From Caldifarciminota bacterium (GTDB lineage: Bacteria; Hydrothermota; Tepidihabitantia; SM23-42): a stretch of 44,446 nt of DNA. The position numbers were made by a program, and so were the translations under genes. Positions 8,499 through 17,378 of the stretch are shown one piece after another (the first letter of the stretch is position 1; each line of letters starts with the position of its first letter). The stretch covers positions 1 to 44,446 of the forward strand of contig DAOVAN010000003.1 of assembly GCA_030671005.1 (NCBI GenBank), written 5' to 3'. Under the pieces are notes generated by a model, which ran no database searches, was not told the origin of the DNA, and saw only the letters and a list, made by a program, of their open reading frames with translations.

Positions 8499-9780
8499 TC
8501 GTGAATGCCTCCCCTCTTTCCTCGAAGTTACCGAAATAGTCAAATGACGCAAACCCCGGGTTGAGCATGATAGTGTCTCCGGGACATGCATAATTTCGTG
8601 CCTTCTTCACCGCATCAACCATGTCCTGAGCAATCGAGTACTGTTCATATCCGTGTGCTTGGAAATGCTCCGTGATGAAACCTGCATTCTCACCGAGTAT
8701 GACACATGCCTTTGCCTCTTTTATTAAAACATCAAAATATGCCTTACCCTCATCTCCCTTGTGCTTGCCCCCCAAGATGACCACCCTCGGTCCTTCGAGT
8801 GCTCGAAATGAGGCAATGGCAGCCGTCGCATTCGTACACATAGAATTATTTATGTATCGTATCCCATGGATGAATCCAAGGTCTTCCAGACGGTGTGATA
8901 GACTGCTAAACGCCTTAATACCTCTTTCAATATCCACGTCGTCGATATTCAAGATCTTAGCCACCGCTATTGCCGCCGCCATATTCATGAGATTATGTTT
9001 GCCCACCAATGGCAAATCTTCGCTTGAGAATAGTTCGCTGTCTTCATAATGGAATTTCCCGTTGATCGATACTCCCTCTGTTGTCCCATAACCAAAGAAA
9101 ACGGGACGTGACTTAATGCCACCCCCTATACTGCGCACCCACTCATCGTCGTAGTTGAGAACCGCAAAATCATCTTCTGTCTGGTTTAAAAAAATTCGCA
9201 ACTTTGCGGTCTTGTACTCATCAAAATTCTTGTGCCAATTCAGATGATCAATGCTCATGTTGGTGAACACGGCAACATACGGACGGAAATTATTGATACG
9301 CATCAACTGAAATGAAGAGACCTCGAGGACGTAGTACTCGCATTTCTCTCCAAAAAGGGCTTGAGAAAACGGTTTTCCAGGCGCAATATTGCCACCGAGG
9401 AAATTCTTGATATGTACCATGTCCAGAATGTTGCTTATCAACGCCGCGGTCGTGCTCTTACCGTTGGTGCCGGTTACCGCAATGGTTCTTGGTCGACCCA
9501 GCTCCCGATATGCAAACTCGATCTCGTCTATTATCGGCACTCCCTTTTCCTCCATGGCCTTGCATATGGCTTTATCGGGCGGAAATCCGGGTGACGTAAC
9601 AACGACGTCATACTGCTCATCATCATGTACCTTCACGTGGCCATCATTGATCAGCTGTTGCGCCGGTTCGGACAAACCCTCCATATTCTCATCGTAGAAG
9701 AATACACCCTCACCTCTCTGCACGAGATATCGTGCAACCGGTAGATTCGCGCGTCCCAAGCCTAGTAATAGAATCTTCAT
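8479..9780 (-). CDS. murD: UDP-N-acetylmuramoylalanine-D-glutamate ligase
   Basis: Second Mur ligase, adding D-Glu. The N-terminal LLLGLGRANLPVARYL loop binds UDP-MurNAc-Ala. AVTGTNGKSTTAALI is the ATP-binding loop, SIDHLNWH is the conserved His region and NNSMCTNATAA matches the MurD NDSKATN motif with a Ser-Met-Cys substitution. The C-terminus has NPGFASFDYFGNFEERG, the standard MurD SPAcaSfDqF..fE.RG block. At 433 aa it is full-length. It lies 4 bp after mraY and overlaps ftsW. Confidence 0.96.
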   Translation of the reverse strand: MKILLLGLGRANLPVARYLVQRGEGVFFYDENMEGLSEPAQQLINDGHVKVHDDEQYDVVVTSPGFPPDKAICKAMEEKGVPIIDEIEFAYRELGRPRTIAVTGTNGKSTTAALISNILDMVHIKNFLGGNIAPGKPFSQALFGEKCEYYVLEVSSFQLMRINNFRPYVAVFTNMSIDHLNWHKNFDEYKTAKLRIFLNQTEDDFAVLNYDDEWVRSIGGGIKSRPVFFGYGTTEGVSINGKFHYEDSELFSSEDLPLVGKHNLMNMAAAIAVAKILNIDDVDIERGIKAFSSLSHRLEDLGFIHGIRYINNSMCTNATAAIASFRALEGPRVVILGGKHKGDEGKAYFDVLIKEAKACVILGENAGFITEHFQAHGYEQYSIAQDMVDAVKKARNYACPGDTIMLNPGFASFDYFGNFEERGEAFTNAARKD

Positions 9781-9784
9781 ATAA

Positions 9785-10870
9785 TCATCTGATCTTCAAT
9801 GTCGACAGGGCAAACATCAGGAAGATGATGCCCACGATCCAGAAGCGCACCACGATTTTCGGCTCGACCAGCCCCTTCAGTTCAAAATGGTGGTGCAACG
9901 GGGCCATCTTGAATAGCCGTTTACCGCCGGTGCAACGAAAATAGATCACCTGGAGCAAAACCGTCAGCACCTCAATCACGAAGACACCGCCAACCAACAA
10001 TAAGAGGATCTCCTGTTTAATGAGAATCGCCGCGGTACCGATGATTGCACCAAGACTCAAGGCCCCGGTGTCACCCATGAACACCTGAGCCGGATGTGCA
10101 TTGAACCACAGAAACCCAAGGCTTGCTCCGAGAATCGCAGCGCAGTATACTGTTACTTCACCCCCCTGCCTAAGAAATATTATGTTCACATACTCGCTTA
10201 TCACTACGTGTCCTGCCGCATAAGCGAGTGCGGCATAGGCAAGGGCGGCGACTCCAATGAGGCCGATGGCGAGACCGTCCAGCCCATCAGTCAGGTTGAC
10301 ACCATTGGAAGAACCGATCACTACCATGACGACGAATATCGGATAGAGCATGCCAAGGCTTATGACATAGTTCTTCACGAAAATGAGGTTGGTCTTGGCA
10401 GCGTAACCCTCAGGTCCAAAAAAATACAAGAACAATCCGAGCGCTAACCCATACATTATTTGAAAAATCAGTTTCGTCTTTATCGATAGACCGCGTGGCT
10501 TTTTCTTGTATATCTTAACATAGTCATCCCAAAAGCCCAGCAATCCGAAATATATCGTCGCCGTGAAGAGTATTAAAACATTCGTGTTACCTAAATCACA
10601 AAAGAGAAAAGATGATATCAGAATGGAGAAAAGTATCAGGATACCGCCCATGGATGGTGTTCCCTCCTTCAAGCGGTGACTATCCGGCACCTCCATCCTG
10701 ACCCGTTGTGTAACCGATTTGTTGGCCAGCAAATTTATGAACCACTTGCCAAGAATGAGCACAATGAGAATCGCGAAGACTGCCGCGTAAGCACTACGGA
10801 ACGTAATATAGCCGAAAAGCCTTAACGGTCCAAAATAGTCCTTCAGTGGATACAAAAGCCAGTATAGCAT
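9785..10870 (-). CDS. mraY: Phospho-N-acetylmuramoyl-pentapeptide transferase
   Basis: Polytopic membrane enzyme that transfers phospho-MurNAc-pentapeptide to undecaprenyl phosphate to give lipid I. The catalytic block NLTDGLDGLA, the FMGDTGALSLG motif and the C-terminal HHHFELKG metal/uracil-binding block are all intact. Length 361 aa is typical. The start at 10870 (MLYWLLYPL) gives the usual N-terminus with a membrane segment. A 51-bp gap separates it from murF, one of the few real gaps in this operon; no convincing promoter is seen in it. Confidence 0.98.
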   Translation of the reverse strand: MLYWLLYPLKDYFGPLRLFGYITFRSAYAAVFAILIVLILGKWFINLLANKSVTQRVRMEVPDSHRLKEGTPSMGGILILFSILISSFLFCDLGNTNVLILFTATIYFGLLGFWDDYVKIYKKKPRGLSIKTKLIFQIMYGLALGLFLYFFGPEGYAAKTNLIFVKNYVISLGMLYPIFVVMVVIGSSNGVNLTDGLDGLAIGLIGVAALAYAALAYAAGHVVISEYVNIIFLRQGGEVTVYCAAILGASLGFLWFNAHPAQVFMGDTGALSLGAIIGTAAILIKQEILLLLVGGVFVIEVLTVLLQVIYFRCTGGKRLFKMAPLHHHFELKGLVEPKIVVRFWIVGIIFLMFALSTLKIR

Positions 10871-10921
10871 ATTATCTCGCCTGTTCTCTTACCGACAAAA
10901 TTGTCTCAATGAAAGATTTCT

Positions 10922-12202
10922 TCACCGCAACAGCCTCGGTAGCTCATCGATGAATCTCTCGAAATGAAGTGCTCTTGACGCTTTGAGCAGAACGACCTCA
11001 TCACCTGCGATGTTTTCACGCAGAAACCTTAGCAAATCTATCGCCTTAGAAAAATGCGTGCCCTTGTAGTATCTCGATTCTTGCCCGAAAGTCACCAGCA
11101 AGTCTGCATGCTGTCTCGCGTATTCGCCAGTGGCCCGGTGCAACTCCTTTGACTTCTCACCCAACTCAAGCATATCGCCAAAGACAAATATCTTCCTCCG
11201 CCCCAACTGTGCAGCAAAGTCGATCGCCGCCTTCATCGACACCGGGTTTGCATTGTATGTGTCATTTATTATCAACAACTCACCCAGTGTAATTGGTTCC
11301 AGACGCCCCGGCTCCGGATTCATCTCGGCGATACCTGCATACTGCGCATCATAATGGATGCTCAGTTTCGAGGTCAAACAGACCGCGGCTAGACAATTGT
11401 ATACGTTACCCAAGCCGAGCAGTTGTGTGAAGAACCGATTTCCTTCATATGAGAAATAGGATCCACGTTCAGTCAGCTCCACACTGTCCAACATTCCTAA
11501 GAAGAAACTGATGGTGTTGCTTCTACCCGACCCGCTAGCTCCCTCGCCAACCAGAGCGAAACCATCAGCGGGGAGTGCATCTATTAAGGCAAATTTCTCC
11601 TTTCGGATACCTTCGATCGAGCCGAGACCATCAAGATGACCAGGACCTATGTTAGTGATCACGCCGATATGAGGGCGTGCAATGTCACACAACCGGACTA
11701 TCTCTCCAGGGGCACTTGTTCCCATCTCCACCACCAAGTAGTCTTCATCCCCGGACAGCCTGAAAACCGTTAGGGGCAGACCGATGAGTGAATTGTAATT
11801 CTTCTCCGTATGTAATACCCGATACTTCTTCTTCAGGATCGACGCAATCAGATTCTTCACCGTTGTCTTCCCGTTCGTCCCGGTAATGCCAACGGTCTGT
11901 ACCTCGAAATGATTCCGATAATTACGGGCGAGTTCGCCCAAGGCAAAAAGCGTATCTGAAACCAATATCTCATTGGTCATCGATTGTGTCCGCTGGACAA
12001 CTGCTGCCAGTGCACCACGCCGCAAGGCATCTGCTACATAGCAATGTCCATCAGTGTGCGACCCCTTCAAGGCAAAGAACAGTTCGCCGGGCATTGTCTC
12101 CCGGGAGCTTATCGTAACCCCACGCACAAGATCCTGCCCGGGCAATTGTGCCTGACCATTCACCATCTTGACTATCTCCCCTAGCATGAACTCGCGAAAC
12201 AT
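10922..12202 (-). CDS. murF: UDP-MurNAc-tripeptide D-alanyl-D-alanine ligase
   Basis: Last Mur ligase; joins D-Ala-D-Ala to the UDP-MurNAc-tripeptide. ITGTNGKTTVKNLI is the ATP loop, GPGHLDGLGS is the central conserved region and NDTYNANPVSMKAA is diagnostic for MurF. Length 426 aa. The start at 12202 is supported by GAGGTGATC, close to the ideal complement of the 16S 3' end, and overlaps murE by 22 bp. No ddl gene is present in this window, so D-Ala-D-Ala ligase must be encoded elsewhere. Confidence 0.96.
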   Translation of the reverse strand: MFREFMLGEIVKMVNGQAQLPGQDLVRGVTISSRETMPGELFFALKGSHTDGHCYVADALRRGALAAVVQRTQSMTNEILVSDTLFALGELARNYRNHFEVQTVGITGTNGKTTVKNLIASILKKKYRVLHTEKNYNSLIGLPLTVFRLSGDEDYLVVEMGTSAPGEIVRLCDIARPHIGVITNIGPGHLDGLGSIEGIRKEKFALIDALPADGFALVGEGASGSGRSNTISFFLGMLDSVELTERGSYFSYEGNRFFTQLLGLGNVYNCLAAVCLTSKLSIHYDAQYAGIAEMNPEPGRLEPITLGELLIINDTYNANPVSMKAAIDFAAQLGRRKIFVFGDMLELGEKSKELHRATGEYARQHADLLVTFGQESRYYKGTHFSKAIDLLRFLRENIAGDEVVLLKASRALHFERFIDELPRLLR

Positions 12203-13605
12203 GCTTTGATCACCTCGGCATCGTTGAACTTGAACCTCTCTTCATTGACTATCTGATACTCCTCATGTCCTTTGCCGGCAACAACAACAATATCCTCTTC
12301 TTTTTTGGAGGCGATGGCATACTGGATCGCGGCAGCACGATCTTCGATTATCTTGTGATTACTACCTACCACGCCCTGCATGATATCATCTATGATCTGT
12401 TTAGGCGGTTCGCTGCGCGGATTATCTGAAGTTATCACTGTCAGATCGGCGAGTCTCGAGGCAATAGCACCCATCTTCGGACGTTTATTCTTATCACGAT
12501 CTCCGCCACAACCGAAGACAATTATCACCCTACCCTTGGCATATTGCTTCATCGATTGGAGGATGTTCTCTATCGCCGATGGTGTGTGAGCGAAATCGAC
12601 AAAGACATTGTCCATGACGCGTTCTAACCGTCCCCGCACCGCATGCAAATCCTCGATACCTTTTATGATGTCTTCTATACGGACACCCAGTGCGACGCCC
12701 GCCGCAAAGGCAGCCAGAACGTTATAAATGTTGAATTCACCAACCAAAGACGTCCTCACCTCATAGCTTTCGTTGTCACAATGAATTTCCAGTTTAGAAC
12801 CATTGAGGGATCCATCGAGTACCCGCGCCATTATGTCACTCTCTCTCGCTACACCAAATGATATCATGTTTGTTATCCGCAGGTCTTTGACCGATCTGCC
12901 AATGTCCTCGTCATTGTTGTACACGGCATACCCGCTTTCCTTGAGCAGTGAAAATATATGCAGCTTCGATTGCTGGTAATCATCCATCGTTTTATGAAAA
13001 TCGAGGTGGTCCTGAGTTAGATTTGTGAAGACGGCAACGTCGAAAACAATATTTTCCACGCGCTTCAGCTTCAGGGCATGTGAAGACACTTCCATCACCA
13101 CTGAATCGATCCCCTCGTTCTCGAAGTTCTTGAACAACTTCATGATATCCAGAATCTCTGGTGTCGTACGGACCGCCTTACTCCTTGCCCCGCCCAGATA
13201 ATAGATTGTTCCTATCAGTCCCGGGCTTCTTCCCGCTCGCGTCAATATCGAGTGAATGAGAAATGCCGTGGTCGTCTTTCCGTTTGTGCCCGTGATACCA
13301 ACCTTAGTCATTCCACCAAAGTCCCCGTAGAACCGTGTGGCCAATATGCCCAATATCTCACGGGTGTTATTGACTATGATCTGAGGTAACGTTGTCTCGA
13401 CCTTCTCCTGGGTAATGACTGCCACGGCTCCTCGTTTTTCCACATCCCGTATGAAATCATGTCCATCGAACCTTTCTCCCTTCATCGCGACATACAATCC
13501 CCCCGGCTTAATCTTTCTTGAATCGAATTCAACCGTAGTAATCTCGACATCCTTAAGGTTATGAGTCTGTGCAGGTATACCTGCAATCAATTTACTTAAC
13601 TGCAT
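12181..13605 (-). CDS. murE: UDP-MurNAc-Ala-D-Glu:meso-diaminopimelate ligase
   Basis: Third Mur ligase. VGITGTNGKTTTAFLI binds ATP, NLTQDHLDFH is the central motif and HTPSAIENIL follows. The substrate-specificity motif TSDNPRSEPP contains DNPR, which by family knowledge marks meso-diaminopimelate rather than lysine as the added residue. That fits a Gram-negative type wall. Length 474 aa; the start overlaps the ftsI stop by 14 bp. Confidence 0.97.
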   Translation of the reverse strand: MQLSKLIAGIPAQTHNLKDVEITTVEFDSRKIKPGGLYVAMKGERFDGHDFIRDVEKRGAVAVITQEKVETTLPQIIVNNTREILGILATRFYGDFGGMTKVGITGTNGKTTTAFLIHSILTRAGRSPGLIGTIYYLGGARSKAVRTTPEILDIMKLFKNFENEGIDSVVMEVSSHALKLKRVENIVFDVAVFTNLTQDHLDFHKTMDDYQQSKLHIFSLLKESGYAVYNNDEDIGRSVKDLRITNMISFGVARESDIMARVLDGSLNGSKLEIHCDNESYEVRTSLVGEFNIYNVLAAFAAGVALGVRIEDIIKGIEDLHAVRGRLERVMDNVFVDFAHTPSAIENILQSMKQYAKGRVIIVFGCGGDRDKNKRPKMGAIASRLADLTVITSDNPRSEPPKQIIDDIMQGVVGSNHKIIEDRAAAIQYAIASKKEEDIVVVAGKGHEEYQIVNEERFKFNDAEVIKACFASSC

Positions 13606-15217
13606 AGCGATGGGAGTTCATTTGATATATGCTATGGGCAATGTCTCTGAATACGGGTGCCGTGATCGTACTTGCCCAGTAACCACTCTTGGGCTCGTCA
13701 ACCATAAGGATTATCAGATAGTCTGGCGAAGCAGCCGGAAAATACCCGGCAAAGGTAGTGATGATAGAGCTGTTTGAGTAGGTACCATCGACAACCTTCT
13801 GTGCGGTTCCTGTCTTGCCCGCGATCTTAATGTCATTGAACGCGGCCGCGGTACCACTCCCCTCCTCGACAACGGTACAGAGTATGTCGGTCACTCGGCG
13901 TGCAGTCGGCGCATTGATTACACGTCTGATCCGTAGTGTCTTAGTTTCGTAAACAACTCTCGGGCCTCTTCGAATTTCGCGTACAATCGTAGGTTTGTTC
14001 AGCACGCCGTCATTAGCGATCGCCTGGTAAGCCATTGCCAGCTGAAGCAGGTTCACCGTGAGACCTTGACCAAAGACAAGAGTGGCAAACTCAACATCAT
14101 TGATCTTCATGCCATCGGGTAATCGACCCCGCACCTCGCCCGGAAATTCAATACCGGTGACTTCTCCGAAACCAAAATCCCGCACCATGAGGAGAAAACG
14201 CTCACGATCGAACTTCCTTGATAACTTGACCATCGCAACATTGCTGGAATGAGCAATCGCCTGTCTCAAGGTGACAATGCCGTAGTCTCTATAATCATTT
14301 ATCAAATGGCCGCGCACTCTTATCTTTCCATCCTCGGTATCGATGATATCGGCTTCTTTTACGCCGTTCTGTAGAGCGTAGGTGAGGGGCATCAATTTGA
14401 AGGTCGATCCGGGTTCGAATTCATCGCAGATTATGTGATTTCTCTGATCACCGTCCTTACCAACATTGACCATGGCAAGGATATCCCCGGTGCCCGGTTC
14501 GATAATCAAACCGCACGCCGACTGCGCGTCTTCGCTCCGGTGACAATCACTTAGGTTTTTGTGAAGAATTGCCTGCAACTGGAGATCGATGGTCAGGTAG
14601 ATATCCCTGCCCGGCCGCGGTTCTTTCTCGGGATGATTATGATACGGAAAAATCCCGCCCGTCGGGTCCTTCTGATATATCGCGAATCCTGTCTCACCGC
14701 TAAGAATGTCATTGAATTGCAACTCCAGGCCTTCGATGCCACGATTATCTGAACCGCATTTGCCAATGAGGCTCGCAAAGATCTCGGGCATGTTATACCG
14801 TCGATTTAAATCATGAGTATATCCAATACTGGGGTCATCAATTGCAAGATATCGGTCACGTTGTCTTTTATCCACCTTCATCTCCACCCAAAAGAATTCA
14901 CGGCTGCCAATCTGCTTCTTGATACGACTCCTCGATTTCCCGGAAACCTTTGCAATCTCACGCGTCAGCCTGCCGACGTCACCGGCATAACGCGGCGTGC
15001 AGAAAACTGAAAAACATTGTTCAGATGTAGCAATGGCCACACCGTTACGATCATATATGTTACCTCTTGCTCCCAGCAGCACAAACTTTTTCTCGTGCTG
15101 CCGCTTGGCTCTATTTTCGTAGTACTGATGTTTGAAGCATTGTATATAAAAAAGGTAGGAAAAGAAAACAACCGAGACAAAAAAGAGGAGAAAATTTAAA
15201 AACTTCGTCCGGATCAT
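13592..15217 (-). CDS. ftsI: Septal penicillin-binding protein FtsI/PBP3 type transpeptidase
   Basis: Class B PBP that crosslinks septal peptidoglycan with FtsW. It has a cytoplasmic stub, one membrane segment (about residues 9-25) and the dimerisation domain with RGNIYDRNG. The transpeptidase domain carries the catalytic S271TFK, the SSN triad near 324 and the AGKTGTAQK box in the C-terminal third. It ends soon after the catalytic domain with no PASTA repeats. Length 541 aa. It overlaps the ftsL-like gene by 4 bp and murE by 14 bp. The position makes FtsI more likely than a sporulation or elongation PBP. Confidence 0.94.
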   Translation of the reverse strand: MIRTKFLNFLLFFVSVVFFSYLFYIQCFKHQYYENRAKRQHEKKFVLLGARGNIYDRNGVAIATSEQCFSVFCTPRYAGDVGRLTREIAKVSGKSRSRIKKQIGSREFFWVEMKVDKRQRDRYLAIDDPSIGYTHDLNRRYNMPEIFASLIGKCGSDNRGIEGLELQFNDILSGETGFAIYQKDPTGGIFPYHNHPEKEPRPGRDIYLTIDLQLQAILHKNLSDCHRSEDAQSACGLIIEPGTGDILAMVNVGKDGDQRNHIICDEFEPGSTFKLMPLTYALQNGVKEADIIDTEDGKIRVRGHLINDYRDYGIVTLRQAIAHSSNVAMVKLSRKFDRERFLLMVRDFGFGEVTGIEFPGEVRGRLPDGMKINDVEFATLVFGQGLTVNLLQLAMAYQAIANDGVLNKPTIVREIRRGPRVVYETKTLRIRRVINAPTARRVTDILCTVVEEGSGTAAAFNDIKIAGKTGTAQKVVDGTYSNSSIITTFAGYFPAASPDYLIILMVDEPKSGYWASTITAPVFRDIAHSIYQMNSHRYAVK

Positions 15218-15465
15218 TCAACCACCCCTAATATGTCATCTCTATCAGGAAAGACATAGCCCATCGCCTTTGCCGCGGTTTCGATATCGGCGAGATTGGC
15301 AAGACCGATCAATTCAAATTCCAATTGTTTCTTCTCGTTTCTCAATGCGACAACACGATTTTTCAAATCTTCCTTACGCACCTCGCTCTTTACCAGTTCG
15401 CTCTCAAGGAGCACGAGCAAGAACAAGTATGCTATAACACCTACAAATATTATGAGCACACGCAT
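15214..15465 (-). CDS. FtsL-like bitopic division protein
   Basis: A small 83-aa protein between rsmH and ftsI, the standard place for ftsL. One N-terminal membrane segment (about residues 3-20) is followed by a charged heptad-like coiled coil (ESELVKSEVRKEDLKNRV). The end is typical of FtsL/FtsB proteins, with ETAAKAMGYVFPD (family pattern IE..A...LGM..P). By analogy it forms a coiled coil with FtsB and activates FtsW-FtsI. Sequence identity in this family is always low, so the call depends on size, topology, the motif at the end and synteny. It overlaps both neighbours. Confidence 0.75.
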   Translation of the reverse strand: MRVLIIFVGVIAYLFLLVLLESELVKSEVRKEDLKNRVVALRNEKKQLEFELIGLANLADIETAAKAMGYVFPDRDDILGVVE

Positions 15466-16337
15466 TTTTCGATAACCCTCAACTTCGCACTCCGCGCGCG
15501 CGGGTTCCTGCTGATCTCGTCTTCATGGGGTTTTATCACTCTCTTGTTGAGCAACTGAATCTGACCCTGTTTTTTCAGCCCGCGGAAGAAGTACTTCACG
15601 ATCCTATCCTCGCCCGAATGATATGATATCACCAGCATTCTGCCCCCGTCCTTGAGCCTTCGATATGCAACAAGCAAGCCCTGCCCCAGATTCACCAGCT
15701 CATCATTCGTCCAGATTCTCAAGGCCTGAAAGATCTTGTGCAGGTTCTTCTTCAGAAACCGCCTCGGCACAGAATCCTCAATCACCTTTCTCAGTTCCAG
15801 GGTTGTGTTGAGTGTACGTCTCATCTCAAAAATCCTATGCCCAATCTTCCTGTAATTGCGCACGTCACCATATTCCCTGAGGATCCGTACAATCTCTTCC
15901 TTCTGCGCCCTACGCAACCTCTCGCCGAGGGTGAGGCTGTTCGGTGACATACGCATCAGTAAATCGCCCTTTCTCTCAAAACTGAAACCGCGGGCCGACG
16001 TCGTGAGTTGGTGATATGAAACACCCAGATCAAAAAGCAAGCCATCAACCCTGTGGACCTTTAGCCCGTCAAGGATTAAATCTAGATTAATGAAGTTATT
16101 TTCGAAGAGAAAACACCGCTTGCGGTAATCAGCCGTCACCTGCCGGCTGTAAGCGATTGCCTCCGGATCACAATCAATACCGACGAACCGGGCCGTTCTC
16201 GTGCGCTTCAACATGACGAGGAGGTGTCCGGCACCGCCCACTGTGCAATCGCAGTACACACCATCGTCCCTCAGGTTAATCCAGGTAACAATTTCATCTA
16301 CCAGAACAGGTTGATGAAAAACCTGCTGCCGTGCCAT
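15450..16337 (-). CDS. rsmH: 16S rRNA (cytosine-1402-N4)-methyltransferase
   Basis: SAM-dependent methyltransferase (formerly MraW) acting on C1402 of 16S rRNA. HQPVLVDEIV at the N-terminus, the DCTVGGAGH SAM loop, LFDLGVSYHQL (family DLGVSS.QL) and the C-terminal ISYHSGEDRIVKYFF block are present. Length 295 aa. An upstream TTG (16340) is possible, but the ATG at 16337 is preferred. It follows the STAS gene instead of following mraZ directly as in most genomes. Confidence 0.97.
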   Translation of the reverse strand: MARQQVFHQPVLVDEIVTWINLRDDGVYCDCTVGGAGHLLVMLKRTRTARFVGIDCDPEAIAYSRQVTADYRKRCFLFENNFINLDLILDGLKVHRVDGLLFDLGVSYHQLTTSARGFSFERKGDLLMRMSPNSLTLGERLRRAQKEEIVRILREYGDVRNYRKIGHRIFEMRRTLNTTLELRKVIEDSVPRRFLKKNLHKIFQALRIWTNDELVNLGQGLLVAYRRLKDGGRMLVISYHSGEDRIVKYFFRGLKKQGQIQLLNKRVIKPHEDEISRNPRARSAKLRVIEKCVCS

Positions 16338-16340
16338 CAA

Positions 16341-16682
16341 CTAGGCAAAGCTCTTCAGTGCGGCTCTACGTGATGGGTAGATCTCAAATGGGTAAAAGCC
16401 GTATAATCTCAGGATATCGTACAAGTACGGTGATACATTTACAAGCTTTATATCACCTCCGTACTTCTTGAATTTTTGTTGGTATTCAATAAGCCAACCA
16501 ACAACTTTGTAGTTAATGTGACTCACCCGTGAAAGGTCTATGATTATGTTGAAATCACCATCTTCAATCATTTGCTTCAACTTCTGCTCTATTTTGGAAA
16601 ACCCCTCCTCATCGATTTCACCACTGGGTAAGAAAAACGATACCTTCTTATCCTTAACAGCCTCAACTGCTTGTATTTTCAT
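16341..16682 (-). CDS. STAS-domain protein (anti-sigma factor antagonist-like) inside the dcw operon
   Basis: A 113-aa single STAS domain. The NIIIDLSRVSHINYKVVGWLIEYQQ segment aligns with the SpoIIAA pattern DlsgVtfiDSSGlgvLl. The phospho-acceptor serine region (DSSG) is NYKV here, so serine phosphorylation at the usual site is not possible. Start is supported by AAGGAGGAAAG. It overlaps the end of mraZ by 20 bp and abuts rsmH, so it is certainly in the operon. No partner kinase or sigma factor is nearby. A structural or scaffolding role is as likely as control of an anti-sigma factor; function unknown. Confidence 0.8.
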   Translation of the reverse strand: MKIQAVEAVKDKKVSFFLPSGEIDEEGFSKIEQKLKQMIEDGDFNIIIDLSRVSHINYKVVGWLIEYQQKFKKYGGDIKLVNVSPYLYDILRLYGFYPFEIYPSRRAALKSFA

Positions 16683-17145
16683 CTTTCCTCCTTCTCAAAC
16701 CTTCGATGCCCTCGGCATCCTCCAAATAGAATTTCTCGACCTCCTTACCAAACGCCTCATAGTTTTCAGGAGACCATAATTCAATGTAGTTGATCTCGCC
16801 AACGATAATGACCTCTTTGGCAATGCGGGCATGAGTGAGTAGGAAATCTGGGATGAGGATTCTTCCTTGTCCATCGAGTCGATCCTCTTTTATGCCGAAC
16901 GTGAAGTGTCGTCGATACCGACGGGACTTGAGATAATCCATGGAAAGAGAAAGCATTTCTTTGTCCTCGATCTCTTCCCAAATTCTCAGCGGGTATACAG
17001 CTACTTCCCGGTCATAACCAGGTGTAAGAATTACCCGGCCTTCAGACTCGTGATTCAGAATGCTGCGGAATTGGCTCGGTACGGCCAGGCGTTTTCGGTC
17101 ATCCAAGATATGAGTGAAGAATCCCCGGAATCTAATGTTCCCCAT
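16663..17145 (-). CDS. mraZ: Division/cell wall cluster transcriptional regulator MraZ
   Basis: AbrB-like DNA-binding protein with two MraZ half-domains: FRGFFTHILDDRKRLAVPSQFR near the N-terminus and RLDGQGRILIPDFLL about residues 88-102. By family knowledge it forms a ring oligomer and represses its own operon by binding TGGGN repeats; three such repeats overlap its start. The ATG at 17145 gives the normal FRG N-terminus (160 aa); the GTG at 17160 would add five residues. It is first gene of the 17-gene operon. Confidence 0.95.
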   Translation of the reverse strand: MGNIRFRGFFTHILDDRKRLAVPSQFRSILNHESEGRVILTPGYDREVAVYPLRIWEEIEDKEMLSLSMDYLKSRRYRRHFTFGIKEDRLDGQGRILIPDFLLTHARIAKEVIIVGEINYIELWSPENYEAFGKEVEKFYLEDAEGIEGLRRRKDENTSS

Positions 17146-17164
17146 TGTTCCCCATTTCACCCCA
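17140..17164 (-). promoter_or_regulatory. MraZ-binding boxes (three TGGGG repeats, 10-bp period)
   Basis: Read on the minus strand, TGGGG occurs at 17164-17160, 17154-17150 and 17144-17140, each separated by exactly 5 nt. This is the known MraZ box architecture. The first box shares a base with the -10 element and the last overlaps the mraZ ATG, so bound MraZ would block both RNA polymerase and initiation. Confidence 0.88.
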
Positions 17165-17191
17165 TTTTACATATTATTTGATATTTGTCAA
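17164..17191 (-). promoter_or_regulatory. Promoter of the division operon
   Basis: A consensus -35 TTGACA (17191-17186), 16-bp spacer and -10 TAAAAT (17169-17164) on the minus strand. The expected start point lies inside the MraZ boxes. The ~190-bp gap between here and the rsmB stop (17192-17378) holds no gene and no clear terminator. Confidence 0.8.
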
Positions 17192-17378
17192 GTACCAAAG
17201 TTGTCAGCTCTTATGGTATAAGTCTTTAAATTTCGAGTGTTTTTGGTGTACCCAGTACTGTACTACAGGGATTACATGGGTTCGTTACAAATTTTGATAG
17301 GGATGTGATGTTCTTATGCTGACTATGCTATTGGACGAGCCTCTTGTCTTTACCCAAACCAGATTGATCAGCGACGAT

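Noticed and set aside
10871-10921. Internal promoter between murF and mraY
   Set aside because: TTGAGA is present but no acceptable -10 box follows at 16-18 bp.
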